Shown here piece by piece: positions 7,345 through 17,531 of a stretch of 64,000 nucleotides of DNA (position 1 is its first letter; every line of letters begins with the position of its first letter). The notes beneath the pieces are model-generated. The model saw only the letters and a list, made by a program, of their open reading frames with translations, was not told the origin of the DNA and made no database searches. The DNA is from Massilia forsythiae (GTDB lineage: Bacteria > Pseudomonadota > Gammaproteobacteria > Burkholderiales > Burkholderiaceae_D): the NCBI RefSeq assembly GCF_012849555.1, contig NZ_CP051685.1, positions 4,836,001 to 4,900,000 on the forward strand, read 5' to 3'. Position numbers and translations under genes: made by a program.

Positions 7345-8925
7345 TCAGGATGCCGTGGTCAACGTCCCATCCACCACGCGCGCCAGGCCCAGCGGGTTAC
7401 CGTCGCGCAGCGCTTCCGGCAGCAGGTCGGCCGGCACGTCCTGGTAGCACACCGGGCGCAGGAAGCGCTCGATGGCGGTGGCGCCGACCGAGGTGCTGCG
7501 GCTGTCGGAAGTGGCCGGGAACGGGCCGCCGTGCACCATCGCGTGCGAGACTTCGACGCCGGTCGGCCAGCCGTTGAACAGGATGCGGCCGGCCTTGCGC
7601 TCCAGCGTCGGCAGCAGCGCGGCGGCGATGCCGTGGTCGGCGCCGGTGGCGTGCACGGTGGCGGTCAATTGACCTTCCAGGTGGCGCGCCACGGCGACGA
7701 TCTCGGCTTCGTCGCGGCAGGAGATCAGCACCGAGGCCGGTCCGAAGATCTCTTCTTCCAGCGCCGGGGTGGCCAGGTAGGTGGCGGCGTCGCACTGGTA
7801 CAGCGCGGCCTGGGCGGCGTGGCCCTGGCCTTCGGCGGTGCCGCGCGCCACCAGTTCCAGGCCGGCGACGCCGGTGCGGCGCTCGATGGCGTCGGTGTAG
7901 GCTTTATGGATGCCGGCGGTCAGCATGGTGCCGGCGCCCTTGCCCTGCAGCGCGGTGGCGGCGGCGGTGCGGAAGGCGTCCAGCGCTTCGCCCGCCAGGC
8001 CGATCACCAGGCCCGGGTTGGTGCAGAACTGGCCGACGCCCAGGGTCAGCGAATCGACGAAGCCGGCGCCCAGCGCGGCGCCTTTTTCGGCCAGCGCGCC
8101 CGGCAGCACGAACACCGGGTTGATGCTGCTCATTTCGGCATACACCGGGATCGGTTCCTTGCGCGCGGCCGCGGTCTGCATCAGCGAGATGCCGCCCTGG
8201 CGCGAGCCGGTGAAGCCGACCGCCTTGATGGCCGGGTGGTCGACCAGCGCCTGGCCGATCGAGCGGCCTTCGCCGATCAGCATCGAGAACACGCCTTCCG
8301 GCATGTCGCACTCGATGGCAGCTTTTTGCACGGCCTTGCCGACCAGTTCCGAGGTGCCCAGGTGGGCGCTGTGCGCCTTGACCACCACCGGGCAGCCGGC
8401 CGCCAGCGCCGAGGCGGTGTCGCCGCCGGCCACCGAGAACGCCAGCGGGAAGTTGGAGGCGCCGAACACGGCCACTGGACCGAGCGGGATCTTGCGCAGG
8501 CGCAGGTCGGCGCGCGGCGGGGTGCGCTGCGGCAGCGGCGAATCGATGGTCGCTTCCAGGAAGTAGCCGTCGCGGACCACCTTGGCGAACAGGCGCAGCT
8601 GGTTCACGGTGCGCATGCGCTCGCCTTCCAGGCGCGCGGCCGGCAGGCCGCTCTCGGCCGAGGCGCGCTCGATCAGCAGCGGGCCGATGTCGAGGATCTG
8701 CTGGGCGATCGCTTCCAGGAAGCGCGCGCGCCCTTCCAGCGGGACGTTGCGGTAGGCGTCGAAGGCTTGCTCGGCGAGCAGGCAGGCTTCCTGCAGCTGC
8801 TCCGGGTGCGCCAGGCCGAATGCCGGCTCCAGGTTGGCGCGGGTGGCAGGGTTGAAGGCGCTGGCGGTGCCGGCGTTGCCGCGCACGGTGCGGCGGCCGA
8901 TGATCATGTCGCCATTGACGGTCAT
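7345..8925 (-). CDS. 2,5-dioxovalerate (2-oxoglutarate semialdehyde) dehydrogenase
   Basis: A 526-aa aldehyde dehydrogenase of the group that oxidises 2-oxoglutarate semialdehyde to 2-oxoglutarate, the last step of both Weimberg-type pentose and oxidative uronate routes. Visible motifs: FGASNFPLAFSVAGGDTASALAAG (cofactor pocket), KAHSAHLGTSELV, GFTGSRQGG (the family's GxTGS turn), YAEMSSINPVF (general-base Glu region) and VGQFCTNPGL with the catalytic Cys. SATSDSRST-type sequence near the C-terminus (PATSDSRSTSVGATAIERFLRP) is typical of this subfamily. The start at 8925 is supported by AAGGAG eight bases upstream. It lies between the TonB receptor gene and udh, all on the - strand. Confidence 0.9.
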   Translation of the reverse strand: MTVNGDMIIGRRTVRGNAGTASAFNPATRANLEPAFGLAHPEQLQEACLLAEQAFDAYRNVPLEGRARFLEAIAQQILDIGPLLIERASAESGLPAARLEGERMRTVNQLRLFAKVVRDGYFLEATIDSPLPQRTPPRADLRLRKIPLGPVAVFGASNFPLAFSVAGGDTASALAAGCPVVVKAHSAHLGTSELVGKAVQKAAIECDMPEGVFSMLIGEGRSIGQALVDHPAIKAVGFTGSRQGGISLMQTAAARKEPIPVYAEMSSINPVFVLPGALAEKGAALGAGFVDSLTLGVGQFCTNPGLVIGLAGEALDAFRTAAATALQGKGAGTMLTAGIHKAYTDAIERRTGVAGLELVARGTAEGQGHAAQAALYQCDAATYLATPALEEEIFGPASVLISCRDEAEIVAVARHLEGQLTATVHATGADHGIAAALLPTLERKAGRILFNGWPTGVEVSHAMVHGGPFPATSDSRSTSVGATAIERFLRPVCYQDVPADLLPEALRDGNPLGLARVVDGTLTTAS

Positions 8926-9138
8926 GGAGTCTCCTTGGAGGTTGGTGTGGAAAGGGGTGGATGAAGCGGCTGCGCCCCGCCGCGCGGCCGGCGGGCGGCA
9001 GCGGGGTGGGGCGCGGGGTGCGCAGGGGGATGCGCGCAAAGCGGGACAGTACGGTCGGGTCGAACCATGCATTCTCCGGAACGAGGGACGAACGGGGCGG
9101 CTTGCCGGGGTGGCGCCGCCGCGTTGTCCGTCGTACCG

Positions 9139-12100
9139 TCAGAAATTGTAACTCGCCTGGACCGTGTAGCGCGGACCGGTGGCGAACCAGGCGTGCCCGA
9201 AGGTGCCGGCGTGCTGCTGCATGGTCTGCTTCGAGATGGCGTCGTTCAGGTTCTGCGCTTCCAGGCCGATGCGGAACTTGTCGTTCACGTTCCAGAAGAT
9301 CGAGGCATCGACCTGGCCGTAGGCTTCCTGCCACAGCGGCAAGCCCCAGGCCACGTTGTGCTGGCCGCGGGTCGGGCTGGCCGGGTTGGTGTCGGTGCCG
9401 TTGGTGTCGCGGGTGCCGAACACGTTCACGCCGGCCAGGTAGCGCGAGCGCCAGTTGTACGCTACGCGCGCCTGGATCGGACCCTGCTCGTACATCAGCG
9501 CCAGGTTGACCGTCTTGCGCGACAAGCCCTGCAGCGGCAGGTCGCCGAAGGTACGGCCGTCGGTGTCGCAACCGTTGACGTACAGGTTCAGGTTGGTGGC
9601 GCCGTCGGCGCCCGAGCAGTACTCGGAATACACCGGGTTGTTCAGCTTGCGCTTGCTGTCGACGTAGGTGAAGCTGGCCTGCGTGCCGAAGCCGCGCGCC
9701 CAGTCCGGCAGGAAGTCGTAGAACTGCTGGTAGGCCACCTCGAAGCCGCGCGCGAAGCCATGGGCGCCGTTGACCGGGCCGGTGACCGTGAAGCTGCGGG
9801 TGGTGCCGGCGACGTCGGTCACGTCGTAGTTGTACAGCTGGTTGACGATGATGTTCTTCAGGTCCTTGTTGAAGGCCGCGAAGGTCAGCGAACCGCTCTT
9901 GGTGAAGTACCATTCCGCGGTCAGGTCGGTCGACACCCCGGTGGTCGGGCGCAGGTTCGGGTTGCCGTTGGCGGTGCCGGTCAGCGACACGCCGCTCACC
10001 ACTACCGCTTTGGTGACCGGGTCGGTGACGCTCTGGATCGAGCGCGACAGCGGAATGTAGCCCTGCAGCTGGTTGAAGTCCGGACGCGACATCGACTTGG
10101 CGGCGGCGAAGCGGAACTGCAGCTTGTCGCTGTACTTCATGCGCAGGTTCAGGCTCGGCAGGACGTTGTTGTAGTCGTTCTCGTAGTTGCGTGCGGTGGC
10201 AAAGGTGGCGATGTTCGGGATCAGGTCGCGCCCGGTCACGCTCGGCGCGGTGCCGAAATCGACCGCGCTCGGGTTGTAGGTGGTGTAGCCGAACGCGGTC
10301 GACTTGGTCTTCACGTAGCGCACGCCGATGTTGCCGTCGATCGGGTACGGCAGGTCGTCGAAGCCGAAGCGCAGCTGGGTGTAGAACGCGCGCGTCTTCT
10401 CTTCCTGGTAGTTGACGCTGACCGGGTCGCCGTCGAAGCCGGCCGGGGTCCACACGGTGCAGGTCGAGCCCTGCTCCTTGCACAGGATGTCGTGGTAGGT
10501 GTGCAGCTTGGCATAGCTGTCCGGATAGCCGCGCGCCACGGCGTCGGTCGGGAACACGATGCCCGGCACGGACACGTCGCCGCTGAAGAAGTTGTTGAAC
10601 TGGGTCAGCTCGGCGCCGCCCGAGAAGCGCGGATCGTTCAGCGTGGCCAGGTGCGGGATCTGCCAGCCCACCATCCACGGCTGGGTGATGCCTTGCCAGT
10701 TGTAGCTCGGGTTGGTGTTCTGGTTGCGCGAATCGCGGTTCTGCAGGCGCACGCCGAAACGGATGTCGCGCAGCACCGGGTTGTCGAAGTTATAGCGGGC
10801 GTCGGTCTTCCAGGCCTTGCTCTCCGCGCGCGAGGCGTCGCGGTGTTCCATCGTGTAGGCCCAGTAGTAATTGGCCGGGTTCGACAGATAGGCGATGTCG
10901 CTCTGGTCGAAGGTGAACTTGGGCAGCGAGCCGGTCAGGTCGACGGTTTCCTTCGGCATCTGCACGCCGGTGGCGACGTCCGAGTCGAGCGCGTTGGTGC
11001 GCGCGCGCACCAGCTGGAAGTCGGTGGTGAAGGTCAGGTCCGGCGCGGCGCGCCATTGCAGGTTCAGCGCCAGGTCGCTGGTCTTCGACTTGCGGTCGGA
11101 GACGCGGCGGTCGGTGTTGAAGTTGACGCCGCCGTTCTTCGGATTCGAGATCACGCCCGACAGCAGCGCGCCGTTGGCGTCATAGACCCCGTTGGTGACC
11201 TGCATGTCGTAGGCGCGGTCGCCGGTTTCCTGCGACAGCAGCGCCTGTTCCGACCAGCTTTCCTTGTAGCGCGATTCGAAGTAGGTGAGGGCGGCGGTGA
11301 AGTCGCGCACCGGACGCCACTGGAAGGCGGCGTAGGTGCCCTTGCGGTCGCGGTCGATGGTCTGCGAGCGCCACTGGGCGCCGCGCGGCACCCAGACCGT
11401 GCGGGTCGGGTCGATGTTGGTGTGCGGGTAGTAACCCTCGACGAACAGCTCGTCGTTGCGGGTGTTGCTCTTCGACGAAGCCAGGTCGATCAGGGCGCCG
11501 AATTCGCCGAACGGCGTGTTCCAGCGGTTCGACAGCAGCAGCGAGCCGGACGGCTGCGACTTGCCCTTGCGCAGGTCGGAGTGGGTGTACGAGCCGATCG
11601 CCGAGCCCTTGAAGCCCTTGTAGTCGAACGGCATGGCGGTGCGCAGATTGACCAGGCCGGACACGCCGCCCTCGGTCTGCTCGGCCGACGGGTTCTTGTA
11701 GACGTCGACGCCGGCCATCAGCTCGGGCGGCACGTCGGTGAAGCTGAGCGAGCGGCCGCCGTTGGCCGAGAACGATTCGCGCCCGTTCAACTCGGAGCGC
11801 ACGTAGGTCAGGCCGCGGATCGCGATGCCCGAACCTTCGACCGCGTAGTGCTGCGGGTCGCCCGGCATGCTGCGGTCCATGGTCACGCCGACCACGCGGC
11901 TGAGGACTTCGGTGATCGAACGGTCGGGCAGCTTGCCGATGTCTTCGGCGACGATCGAGTCGACCACCTCGTCGGCATCCTGCTTGAGCTTCTGCGCCGA
12001 TTGCAGCGCGGCGCGCTGGCCGCTGACCACCACCACGGCGGGCTTGGCGCCGGCGGCGGTGTTGGCCGGGTTGGTGTTGGTGTTGACGGCGTCGCCGGTC

Positions 12101-12186
12101 TGGGCCCAGGCGGCGCCGCTATAGGCGATGGCGATGGCGAACTGCGCAACCGCCGCGGCGATTGCAGTCTTCTGGAACTTCTTCAC
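9139..12186 (-). CDS. TonB-dependent receptor (sugar-type), paralogue of 17532-20582
   Basis: A 1015-aa outer-membrane receptor, length typical of the oversized TonB receptors that import oligosaccharides. Start is GTG with GGGGGAG at suitable spacing. A signal peptide covers roughly residues 1-28 (cleavage after AWA). The plug begins near residue 50 with RAALQSAQKLKQDADEVVD and includes DIGKLPDRSITEVLSRV and VEGSGIAIRGLTYVRSELNG. The barrel ends in YTVQASYNF with the terminal Phe expected for BAM recognition. Downstream on the same strand are the semialdehyde and uronate dehydrogenases, so its cargo may be uronate-containing oligomers such as pectin or glucuronoxylan fragments. That substrate is inference. 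It is divergent from the GH74 gene. Confidence 0.9.
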   Translation of the reverse strand: MKKFQKTAIAAAVAQFAIAIAYSGAAWAQTGDAVNTNTNPANTAAGAKPAVVVVSGQRAALQSAQKLKQDADEVVDSIVAEDIGKLPDRSITEVLSRVVGVTMDRSMPGDPQHYAVEGSGIAIRGLTYVRSELNGRESFSANGGRSLSFTDVPPELMAGVDVYKNPSAEQTEGGVSGLVNLRTAMPFDYKGFKGSAIGSYTHSDLRKGKSQPSGSLLLSNRWNTPFGEFGALIDLASSKSNTRNDELFVEGYYPHTNIDPTRTVWVPRGAQWRSQTIDRDRKGTYAAFQWRPVRDFTAALTYFESRYKESWSEQALLSQETGDRAYDMQVTNGVYDANGALLSGVISNPKNGGVNFNTDRRVSDRKSKTSDLALNLQWRAAPDLTFTTDFQLVRARTNALDSDVATGVQMPKETVDLTGSLPKFTFDQSDIAYLSNPANYYWAYTMEHRDASRAESKAWKTDARYNFDNPVLRDIRFGVRLQNRDSRNQNTNPSYNWQGITQPWMVGWQIPHLATLNDPRFSGGAELTQFNNFFSGDVSVPGIVFPTDAVARGYPDSYAKLHTYHDILCKEQGSTCTVWTPAGFDGDPVSVNYQEEKTRAFYTQLRFGFDDLPYPIDGNIGVRYVKTKSTAFGYTTYNPSAVDFGTAPSVTGRDLIPNIATFATARNYENDYNNVLPSLNLRMKYSDKLQFRFAAAKSMSRPDFNQLQGYIPLSRSIQSVTDPVTKAVVVSGVSLTGTANGNPNLRPTTGVSTDLTAEWYFTKSGSLTFAAFNKDLKNIIVNQLYNYDVTDVAGTTRSFTVTGPVNGAHGFARGFEVAYQQFYDFLPDWARGFGTQASFTYVDSKRKLNNPVYSEYCSGADGATNLNLYVNGCDTDGRTFGDLPLQGLSRKTVNLALMYEQGPIQARVAYNWRSRYLAGVNVFGTRDTNGTDTNPASPTRGQHNVAWGLPLWQEAYGQVDASIFWNVNDKFRIGLEAQNLNDAISKQTMQQHAGTFGHAWFATGPRYTVQASYNF

Positions 12187-12266
12187 TTTGTCTCCCCCGA
12201 TACAGGTGGCTATATTTTTTTGAACGAACCGCCAGTGCGACCGGATGATTGGCTTAACACTGGTTG

Positions 12267-12343
12267 TTGTACGCTACCATACAATTTTCATAAATACCTT
12301 ACTAGGCTGTAAGTTTTGTGAATACGCAACAGAGTACGTACAA
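12267..12343. promoter_or_regulatory. Candidate operators in the divergent TonB receptor / GH74 intergenic region
   Basis: The 662-bp gap 12187-12848 separates the divergent receptor and GH74 genes and is markedly A+T-richer than its surroundings. It contains TTGTA-N8-TACAA at 12267-12284 and a second related site, GTACGTACAA, at 12334-12343. Read on the - strand both contain AAAATTGTAYG. Symmetric TTGTA/TACAA arms are compatible with a GntR- or LacI-type regulator, but no regulator gene is present in the window. I see no open frame of convincing codon use in the remainder of the gap. Confidence 0.4.
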
Positions 12344-12848
12344 TTTTGTCTCGTAAATAGACAAGAAGCCATGTCAACAAAGAACAGAGTTGCGTATTTG
12401 CGACAGTAGTGGCGCAGAATTGCATGGGCAAAAAGCATGCTGCGACTGACTCCCGGTCAACGTTCCGGATCCTGGCGCTGCCGCCCTGTGCAGGAAACAA
12501 GGTCCACAAAGGCATGAACGGCTCGTCTTGTACCCGTCCACGGCACCATTCTTGCCGAACGGCGTCGAGATGGCGACGATGGCGTTGTAAACAAAGAAAA
12601 ATTATCCGTTGTTTAGTAAATACCGGAAGTTCATGGCAAAGCGTGCAACATATGTTAGCGTGAACATTTCGCTTGCCATGGGGTGGGCGCTTCGCTTACG
12701 ATGCGCGCATAAGCCGGTAATATGAATAACAACAATCAATAGCAGCTTGCAGGAGACACATGTTTGACGCACAGTGCGCCGCGGCGCGCGCCGCCGCCGT
12801 GTTTCTCGTGTTTGCGGCAGTTGCGTGAAACATGATGGAAATGGACCG

Positions 12849-15059
12849 ATGAAGTTGAACCGCCTGGCAACCGCCCTGGCCGTCGCGCTGACGCTGACGT
12901 CGTGCGCGATGGTGCGCCATGACGCCGCCTCCGGCGCCGTCATGGCGGGCGTCGCCACGCCCGGCGCTTCCGGGCCGGACGCTGCCTACGTGTGGGACAG
13001 CGTCGCCATCGGCGGCGGCGGCTTCGTCACCGCCGTCATCCCCAGCCGCAGCGAGCCGGGCGTCGCCTATGCGCGCACCGACGTCGGCGGCGCCTACCGC
13101 TGGGACGCCAGTCAACGGCGCTGGCATCCGCTGCTGGACTGGGTCTCGGAAGACCAGACCGGCTACCTCGGCATCGATGCGCTGGCGATCGATCCGCACG
13201 ACGCCGCGAAGGTCTACCTGCTGGCCGGCATCGCTTACCTGAACGGCGGCCGCACCGCCATCCTGCGCTCGACCGACTACGGCAAGACCTTCGCCACCAT
13301 CGACGTCAGCGCGCAATTCAAGACCCACGGCAACGGCATGGGCCGCCAGGACGGCGAACGCCTCGCCGTCGATCCGGGCGCGCCGCGTGTGCTGTACCTC
13401 GGTTCGCGCCGCGACGGCCTGTTCAAGAGCACCGACGCCGGCGATACCTGGAACCGCGTCACCGCGCTCGACGTGAGCGCCACACCGAACGACGTCGGCA
13501 TCGTCATGGTGCTGCCGGATCCCGCCAGCGCCAACGGTGGACCGGCGCGGCGCCTGTTCGTCGGCGTGTCGCGCTTCGGCAGCGCCGGCCCCAGCCTGTA
13601 CCGCAGCGACGACGGCGGCGCCAGCTTCGCGCCGGTGAAAGGCGCGCCCACCGACCTGATGCCGCAGCGCGCCGCCTTCGACGGCGCCGGCAACCTGGTC
13701 GTCACCTACGCCAACGGCGCCGGCCCGCATCCGGACCGCAGCGGACGCGAACCGATGGACCGCGGCCAGGTGTGGAAGTACCGCATCGCCGGCGGCGCCT
13801 GGACCGACATCACGCCGCGCGGCTGGACCCGGCCGTTCGCCGGCATCAGCGTCGATCCCCGCGATCCGCGGCGGCTGGTGGTCTCCACCATCAATACCTA
13901 TTTGCCGCAGGGCGATGCCAAGGGCGACCGCATCTTCGTCAGCCGCGACGGCGGCGCCAGCTGGACCGATGTCGTCGCGCGCGGCTTCGCGCGCGACGCC
14001 GCCGGCGTGCCCTGGCTGAAGGGCCATGCGATCCACTGGGCCGGCTCGGTCGAGTTCGACCCGAGCGATCCGCGCGCGGTCTGGGTCACGTCCGGCAACG
14101 GCGTGTTCCGCACGGCCGACATCGATGCGTCGCCCGCCACCTGGACCTTCACCGTGGACGGGCTGGAAGAGACCGTACCGCTGGGCCTGGCCAGCCGGGA
14201 AGGGCGGCCGCTGGTCTCGGCCATCGGCGACTACGACGGTTTTCTCCACGACGAGCCGGCCCGCCACGGCCGCATCCACGATCCGCAGATCGGCACCACC
14301 ACCGGCCTGGCCGTGGCGGGAAGCCGTCCGGACACGATGGCGCGCCTGGGCGACAAGCTGATGCTCACCAGCGACGGCGGCGCCAGCTGGCGCGCCGCGC
14401 CGGCGCTGAACGGCAAGCGCGGCCAGGTGGCGCTGTCGAGCGACGGCGCCGTCATCCTGCATGCGCCGGAACGCTCGAACGGCGCCTGGCGCTCGCTCGA
14501 TGGCGGCGCCAGCTGGACGCCGGTCGCCGGACTGGCCGGCGAACGCCTGCGCCCGGTGGCCGACGCGGTCGACGCGCGCGTGTTCTACGCCTACGCCGGC
14601 GGCAAGCTGCTGGCCAGCAGCGATGGCGGCGCCAGCTTCGCACCGCGCGCCAGCCTGCCGGTGGGCGGCTCCAGCCTGCTGCGCGCCATGCCGGGCCGCG
14701 CCGGCGACCTGTGGGTGGCGCTCAAGGGCGCCGGCCTGGCCCATTCGCTCGACGGCGGCGCCAGCTTCACCAGGATCGCGGCGGTGAGCGACTGCGGCGC
14801 GGTCGGCTACGGCAAGGCGGCGCCGGGCGCAGCCTACCCGGCCCTGTACATCTGGGGCACGGTGGCCGGCCGGCGCGGCGTGCACCGCTCCCTGGACGGC
14901 GGCGCCACCTGGCTGCGCATCAACGACGACGCCCACCAGTACGGCGGCCCCGGCGACGGCCAGTTCGTCGTCGGCGACATGAACCGCTTCGGCGTGGTCT
15001 ACATGAGCACCGCCGGGCGCGGCATCGTCTACGGCAAGCCGGCCGCAACCCCGAACTGA
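12849..15059 (+). CDS. GH74 xyloglucanase, lipoprotein
   Basis: A 736-aa GH74 endo-xyloglucanase that cuts the xyloglucan backbone. The signal peptide ends in a lipobox LTSC, so the protein should be lipidated at C19 and anchored, probably at the outer membrane. The two seven-bladed propellers show repeated SxDGGASW/F motifs (RSDDGGASF, VSRDGGASW, SSDGGASF). ARTDVGGAYRWD carries the conserved catalytic-base Asp near residue 78, and AIGDYDGFLHDEP near residue 460 the other active-site region; GYGKAAPGAAYPALYIWG is a family hallmark. ATG 12849 is chosen over the longer frame because it directly precedes the lipoprotein signal. It heads the xyloglucan gene series, with the GH95 gene 13 bases downstream. 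Confidence 0.92.
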   Translation: MKLNRLATALAVALTLTSCAMVRHDAASGAVMAGVATPGASGPDAAYVWDSVAIGGGGFVTAVIPSRSEPGVAYARTDVGGAYRWDASQRRWHPLLDWVSEDQTGYLGIDALAIDPHDAAKVYLLAGIAYLNGGRTAILRSTDYGKTFATIDVSAQFKTHGNGMGRQDGERLAVDPGAPRVLYLGSRRDGLFKSTDAGDTWNRVTALDVSATPNDVGIVMVLPDPASANGGPARRLFVGVSRFGSAGPSLYRSDDGGASFAPVKGAPTDLMPQRAAFDGAGNLVVTYANGAGPHPDRSGREPMDRGQVWKYRIAGGAWTDITPRGWTRPFAGISVDPRDPRRLVVSTINTYLPQGDAKGDRIFVSRDGGASWTDVVARGFARDAAGVPWLKGHAIHWAGSVEFDPSDPRAVWVTSGNGVFRTADIDASPATWTFTVDGLEETVPLGLASREGRPLVSAIGDYDGFLHDEPARHGRIHDPQIGTTTGLAVAGSRPDTMARLGDKLMLTSDGGASWRAAPALNGKRGQVALSSDGAVILHAPERSNGAWRSLDGGASWTPVAGLAGERLRPVADAVDARVFYAYAGGKLLASSDGGASFAPRASLPVGGSSLLRAMPGRAGDLWVALKGAGLAHSLDGGASFTRIAAVSDCGAVGYGKAAPGAAYPALYIWGTVAGRRGVHRSLDGGATWLRINDDAHQYGGPGDGQFVVGDMNRFGVVYMSTAGRGIVYGKPAATPN

Positions 15060-15072
15060 GCGAAACGACCCC

Positions 15073-17421
15073 ATGCGCCTTCTTCCGGACCTGTTTATGA
15101 AATCGATTCCATGGCCGTCGCGGCACCCCGTGAATACGCTGTTGCGCGCTGCGTTACTGGCCGCCGGCCTGCTGGGCGCGGGCATCGCCGGCGCCGCGCC
15201 GGAACTGGTGCTGCACTACGACCGCCCGGCCCGGGACGACGACGCCGGCTGGGAACGCGAGGCGCTCCCGATCGGCAACGGCCGCATCGGCGCCATGGTG
15301 TTCGGCCAGCCGGGCCGCGAACACCTGCAGTTCAACGAGATCTCGCTGTGGACCGGCGACGACAAGGTGATGGGCGCCTACCAGCCGTTCGGCGACGTGC
15401 TGGTCGACCTGCCCGGCCACGCCGACGGCGTGCAGGACTACCGCCGCAGCCTGGACCTGGCGCGCGGCGTGCACGAAGTCGCCTACACGCACGGCGGCGT
15501 GCACTTCAAGCGCGAAGCCTGGGCCAGCAATCCGGCGCAGGTGATCGTGCTGCGCCTCAGCGCCGACCGCCCCGGCCAGTACTCCGGTTCGGTGACGCTG
15601 GGCGACCGCCACGGCGCCCACCTGGCCGCCGCCGGCAACCGCCTGTACGCGAGCGGCACGCTGGCCGGCTGGTTCCAGCCCGGCTCCAAGCTGTCGACCA
15701 ACGTGATGGACTACGCCAGCCAGGTGCAGGTGCTGAACCAGGGCGGCAAGGTCGCCGTCGACGGCCAGCGCATCGTCTTCACCGATTGCGACAGCGTGAC
15801 CCTGGTGCTGGGCGCCGGCACCAGCTACGTGCTCGACGCCGCGCGCCGCTTCCAGGGGGAGAATCCGCTGCCGCGCGTGACGCGCCAGGTGAGCGCGGCC
15901 GCCGCCCGTGCGGCAGCCGAGCTGCGCGCCGAGCACGAGCGCGACTTCGGCGCCCTGGTGGGCCGGGTGGCGCTCGACCTGGGCGACACGGCGCCCGCGC
16001 GGCGCGCGCTGCCGACCGACGCGCGCCTGACGGCGTACACGAAAGAGGGCATGGACCCGGAACTGGAAGCGCAGCTGTTCCAGTACGGCCGCTACCTGCT
16101 GGCATCCAGCTCGCGCGGTTCGCTGCCGGCCAACCTGCAGGGCCTGTGGAACAACAGCCTGACGCCGCCGTGGAACGCCGACTACCACACCAACATCAAC
16201 ATCCAGATGAACTACTGGCCGGCCGAGGTCGCGAACCTGAGCGAACTGGCGACGCCGTTCTTCGGCCTGGTCAACGGCCTGGCGCCGGTGTGGCGCGGCG
16301 CCACTGCGGGCGAATTCAAGACGCAGGACGGCAAGCCGGTGCGCGGCTGGACCGTGCGCACCGAGTCGAACCCGTTCGGCGCCACCGATTATTTGTGGAA
16401 CAAGACCGCCAACGCCTGGTACGCCCAGCACTTCTGGGAACACTACGCGTTCACCCAGGACCGCGCCTTTCTGCGCGACGTGGCCTACCCGATGATGAAG
16501 GAAGCCAGCGCTTTCTGGCAGGACTACCTGAAGCAGCTGCCGGACGGCCGCCTGGTGGCGCCGCAGGGCTGGTCGCCCGAGCACGGACCGATCGAGGACG
16601 GCGTCACCTACGACCAGGAAATCGTCTGGGACCTGTTCAACAATACCGTGCAGGCGGCCGATGCGCTCGGCGTCGACCGTCCGCTGCGCGACCGCCTGGC
16701 CGCCATGCGCGACCGCCTGGCGGCGCCGCGCGTGGGCAGCTGGGGCCAGCTGCTCGAATGGCTGGACGAAAAGAAGGATCCGGTGCTGGACACGCCGGGC
16801 GACACCCACCGCCACGTGTCGCACCTGTTCGGCCTGTTCCCCGGGCGCCAGATCACGCCGGGCCGCACGCCGGCGCTGGCCGCCGCGGCGCGCAAGACCC
16901 TGCAAGCGCGCGGCGACGCCGGCACCGGCTGGTCGATGGCCTGGAAGATGGCCTACTGGGCGCGCCTGCGCGACGGCGACCACGCCTACCGCATGCTGCG
17001 CGGCCTGCTGGCCACGCCGGGCGCGCGCGCATCCGAACAGGCCGGCATCGGCTCGGAGCACAACAACGCCGGCGGCATCTACCCGAACATGCTCGATGCG
17101 CACCCGCCGTTCCAGATCGACGGCAACTTCGGCGCCACCGCCGCCATCGCCGAACTGCTGCTGCAGTCGCACGACAGCGAGATCGAGTTGCTGCCGGCGC
17201 TGCCTTCGGCCTGGCCGGACGGTTCGGTGAAGGGCTTGCGCGCGCGCGGCGCGCTCGAGGTGGACCTGGCGTGGAAGGCGGGCAAGCTGGTGGCGGCCAC
17301 GCTGCGCCCGGCGCCCGGCGCGGCGGCCGGCAAGACGGTCAAGGTGCGCTACGGCGCGCGCGCGATCCAGGTGCCGCTGGCGGCCGGGCGCGCGCTCACG
17401 CTGGAGGCCGACCGGTTCTGA
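15073..17421 (+). CDS. GH95 alpha-L-fucosidase
   Basis: A 782-aa GH95 enzyme that removes terminal alpha-1,2-L-fucose (some members act on L-galactose) from xyloglucan side chains. Hallmarks are an N-terminal LPIGNGRIGAMVFG, SRGSLPANLQGLWNN, the catalytic-site stretch HTNINIQMNYWPAE, SPEHGP with the acid Glu, and DGNFGATAAIAELLLQS with the activating Asp/Asn region. A signal peptide lies in the first 40 residues. ATG 15073 is the first start after the GH74 stop; ATG 15097 gives a more conventional signal peptide and cannot be excluded. In the Cellvibrio xyloglucan locus a GH95 fucosidase works with GH35 and GH31 exo-enzymes, the same set found here. Confidence 0.92.
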   Translation: MRLLPDLFMKSIPWPSRHPVNTLLRAALLAAGLLGAGIAGAAPELVLHYDRPARDDDAGWEREALPIGNGRIGAMVFGQPGREHLQFNEISLWTGDDKVMGAYQPFGDVLVDLPGHADGVQDYRRSLDLARGVHEVAYTHGGVHFKREAWASNPAQVIVLRLSADRPGQYSGSVTLGDRHGAHLAAAGNRLYASGTLAGWFQPGSKLSTNVMDYASQVQVLNQGGKVAVDGQRIVFTDCDSVTLVLGAGTSYVLDAARRFQGENPLPRVTRQVSAAAARAAAELRAEHERDFGALVGRVALDLGDTAPARRALPTDARLTAYTKEGMDPELEAQLFQYGRYLLASSSRGSLPANLQGLWNNSLTPPWNADYHTNINIQMNYWPAEVANLSELATPFFGLVNGLAPVWRGATAGEFKTQDGKPVRGWTVRTESNPFGATDYLWNKTANAWYAQHFWEHYAFTQDRAFLRDVAYPMMKEASAFWQDYLKQLPDGRLVAPQGWSPEHGPIEDGVTYDQEIVWDLFNNTVQAADALGVDRPLRDRLAAMRDRLAAPRVGSWGQLLEWLDEKKDPVLDTPGDTHRHVSHLFGLFPGRQITPGRTPALAAAARKTLQARGDAGTGWSMAWKMAYWARLRDGDHAYRMLRGLLATPGARASEQAGIGSEHNNAGGIYPNMLDAHPPFQIDGNFGATAAIAELLLQSHDSEIELLPALPSAWPDGSVKGLRARGALEVDLAWKAGKLVAATLRPAPGAAAGKTVKVRYGARAIQVPLAAGRALTLEADRF

Positions 17422-17442
17422 ACGACATTTTCAACGGATTGT

Positions 17443-17464
17443 CCCGGACCGCCATGCGTCCGGG
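17443..17464 (+). terminator. Short hairpin after the GH95 gene
   Basis: CCCGGAC (17443-17449) pairs with GTCCGGG (17458-17464) around an 8-base loop. No T-run follows. A second small hairpin, GGCAGG/CCTGCC (17479-17494), lies between it and the receptor start. They may attenuate or stabilise the mRNA between GH95 and the TonB receptor. Confidence 0.35.
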
Positions 17465-17531
17465 TGTTGCAGCGAAGCGGCAGGCGGTCCTGCCCGTATA
17501 AACAGTTTTACGATACCCATTGGGAGACATG

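Noticed and set aside
9067..12312. 1081-codon + strand open frame over the first TonB receptor
   Set aside because: Same shadow effect. Composition is unlike any protein and the - strand gene is motif-complete.
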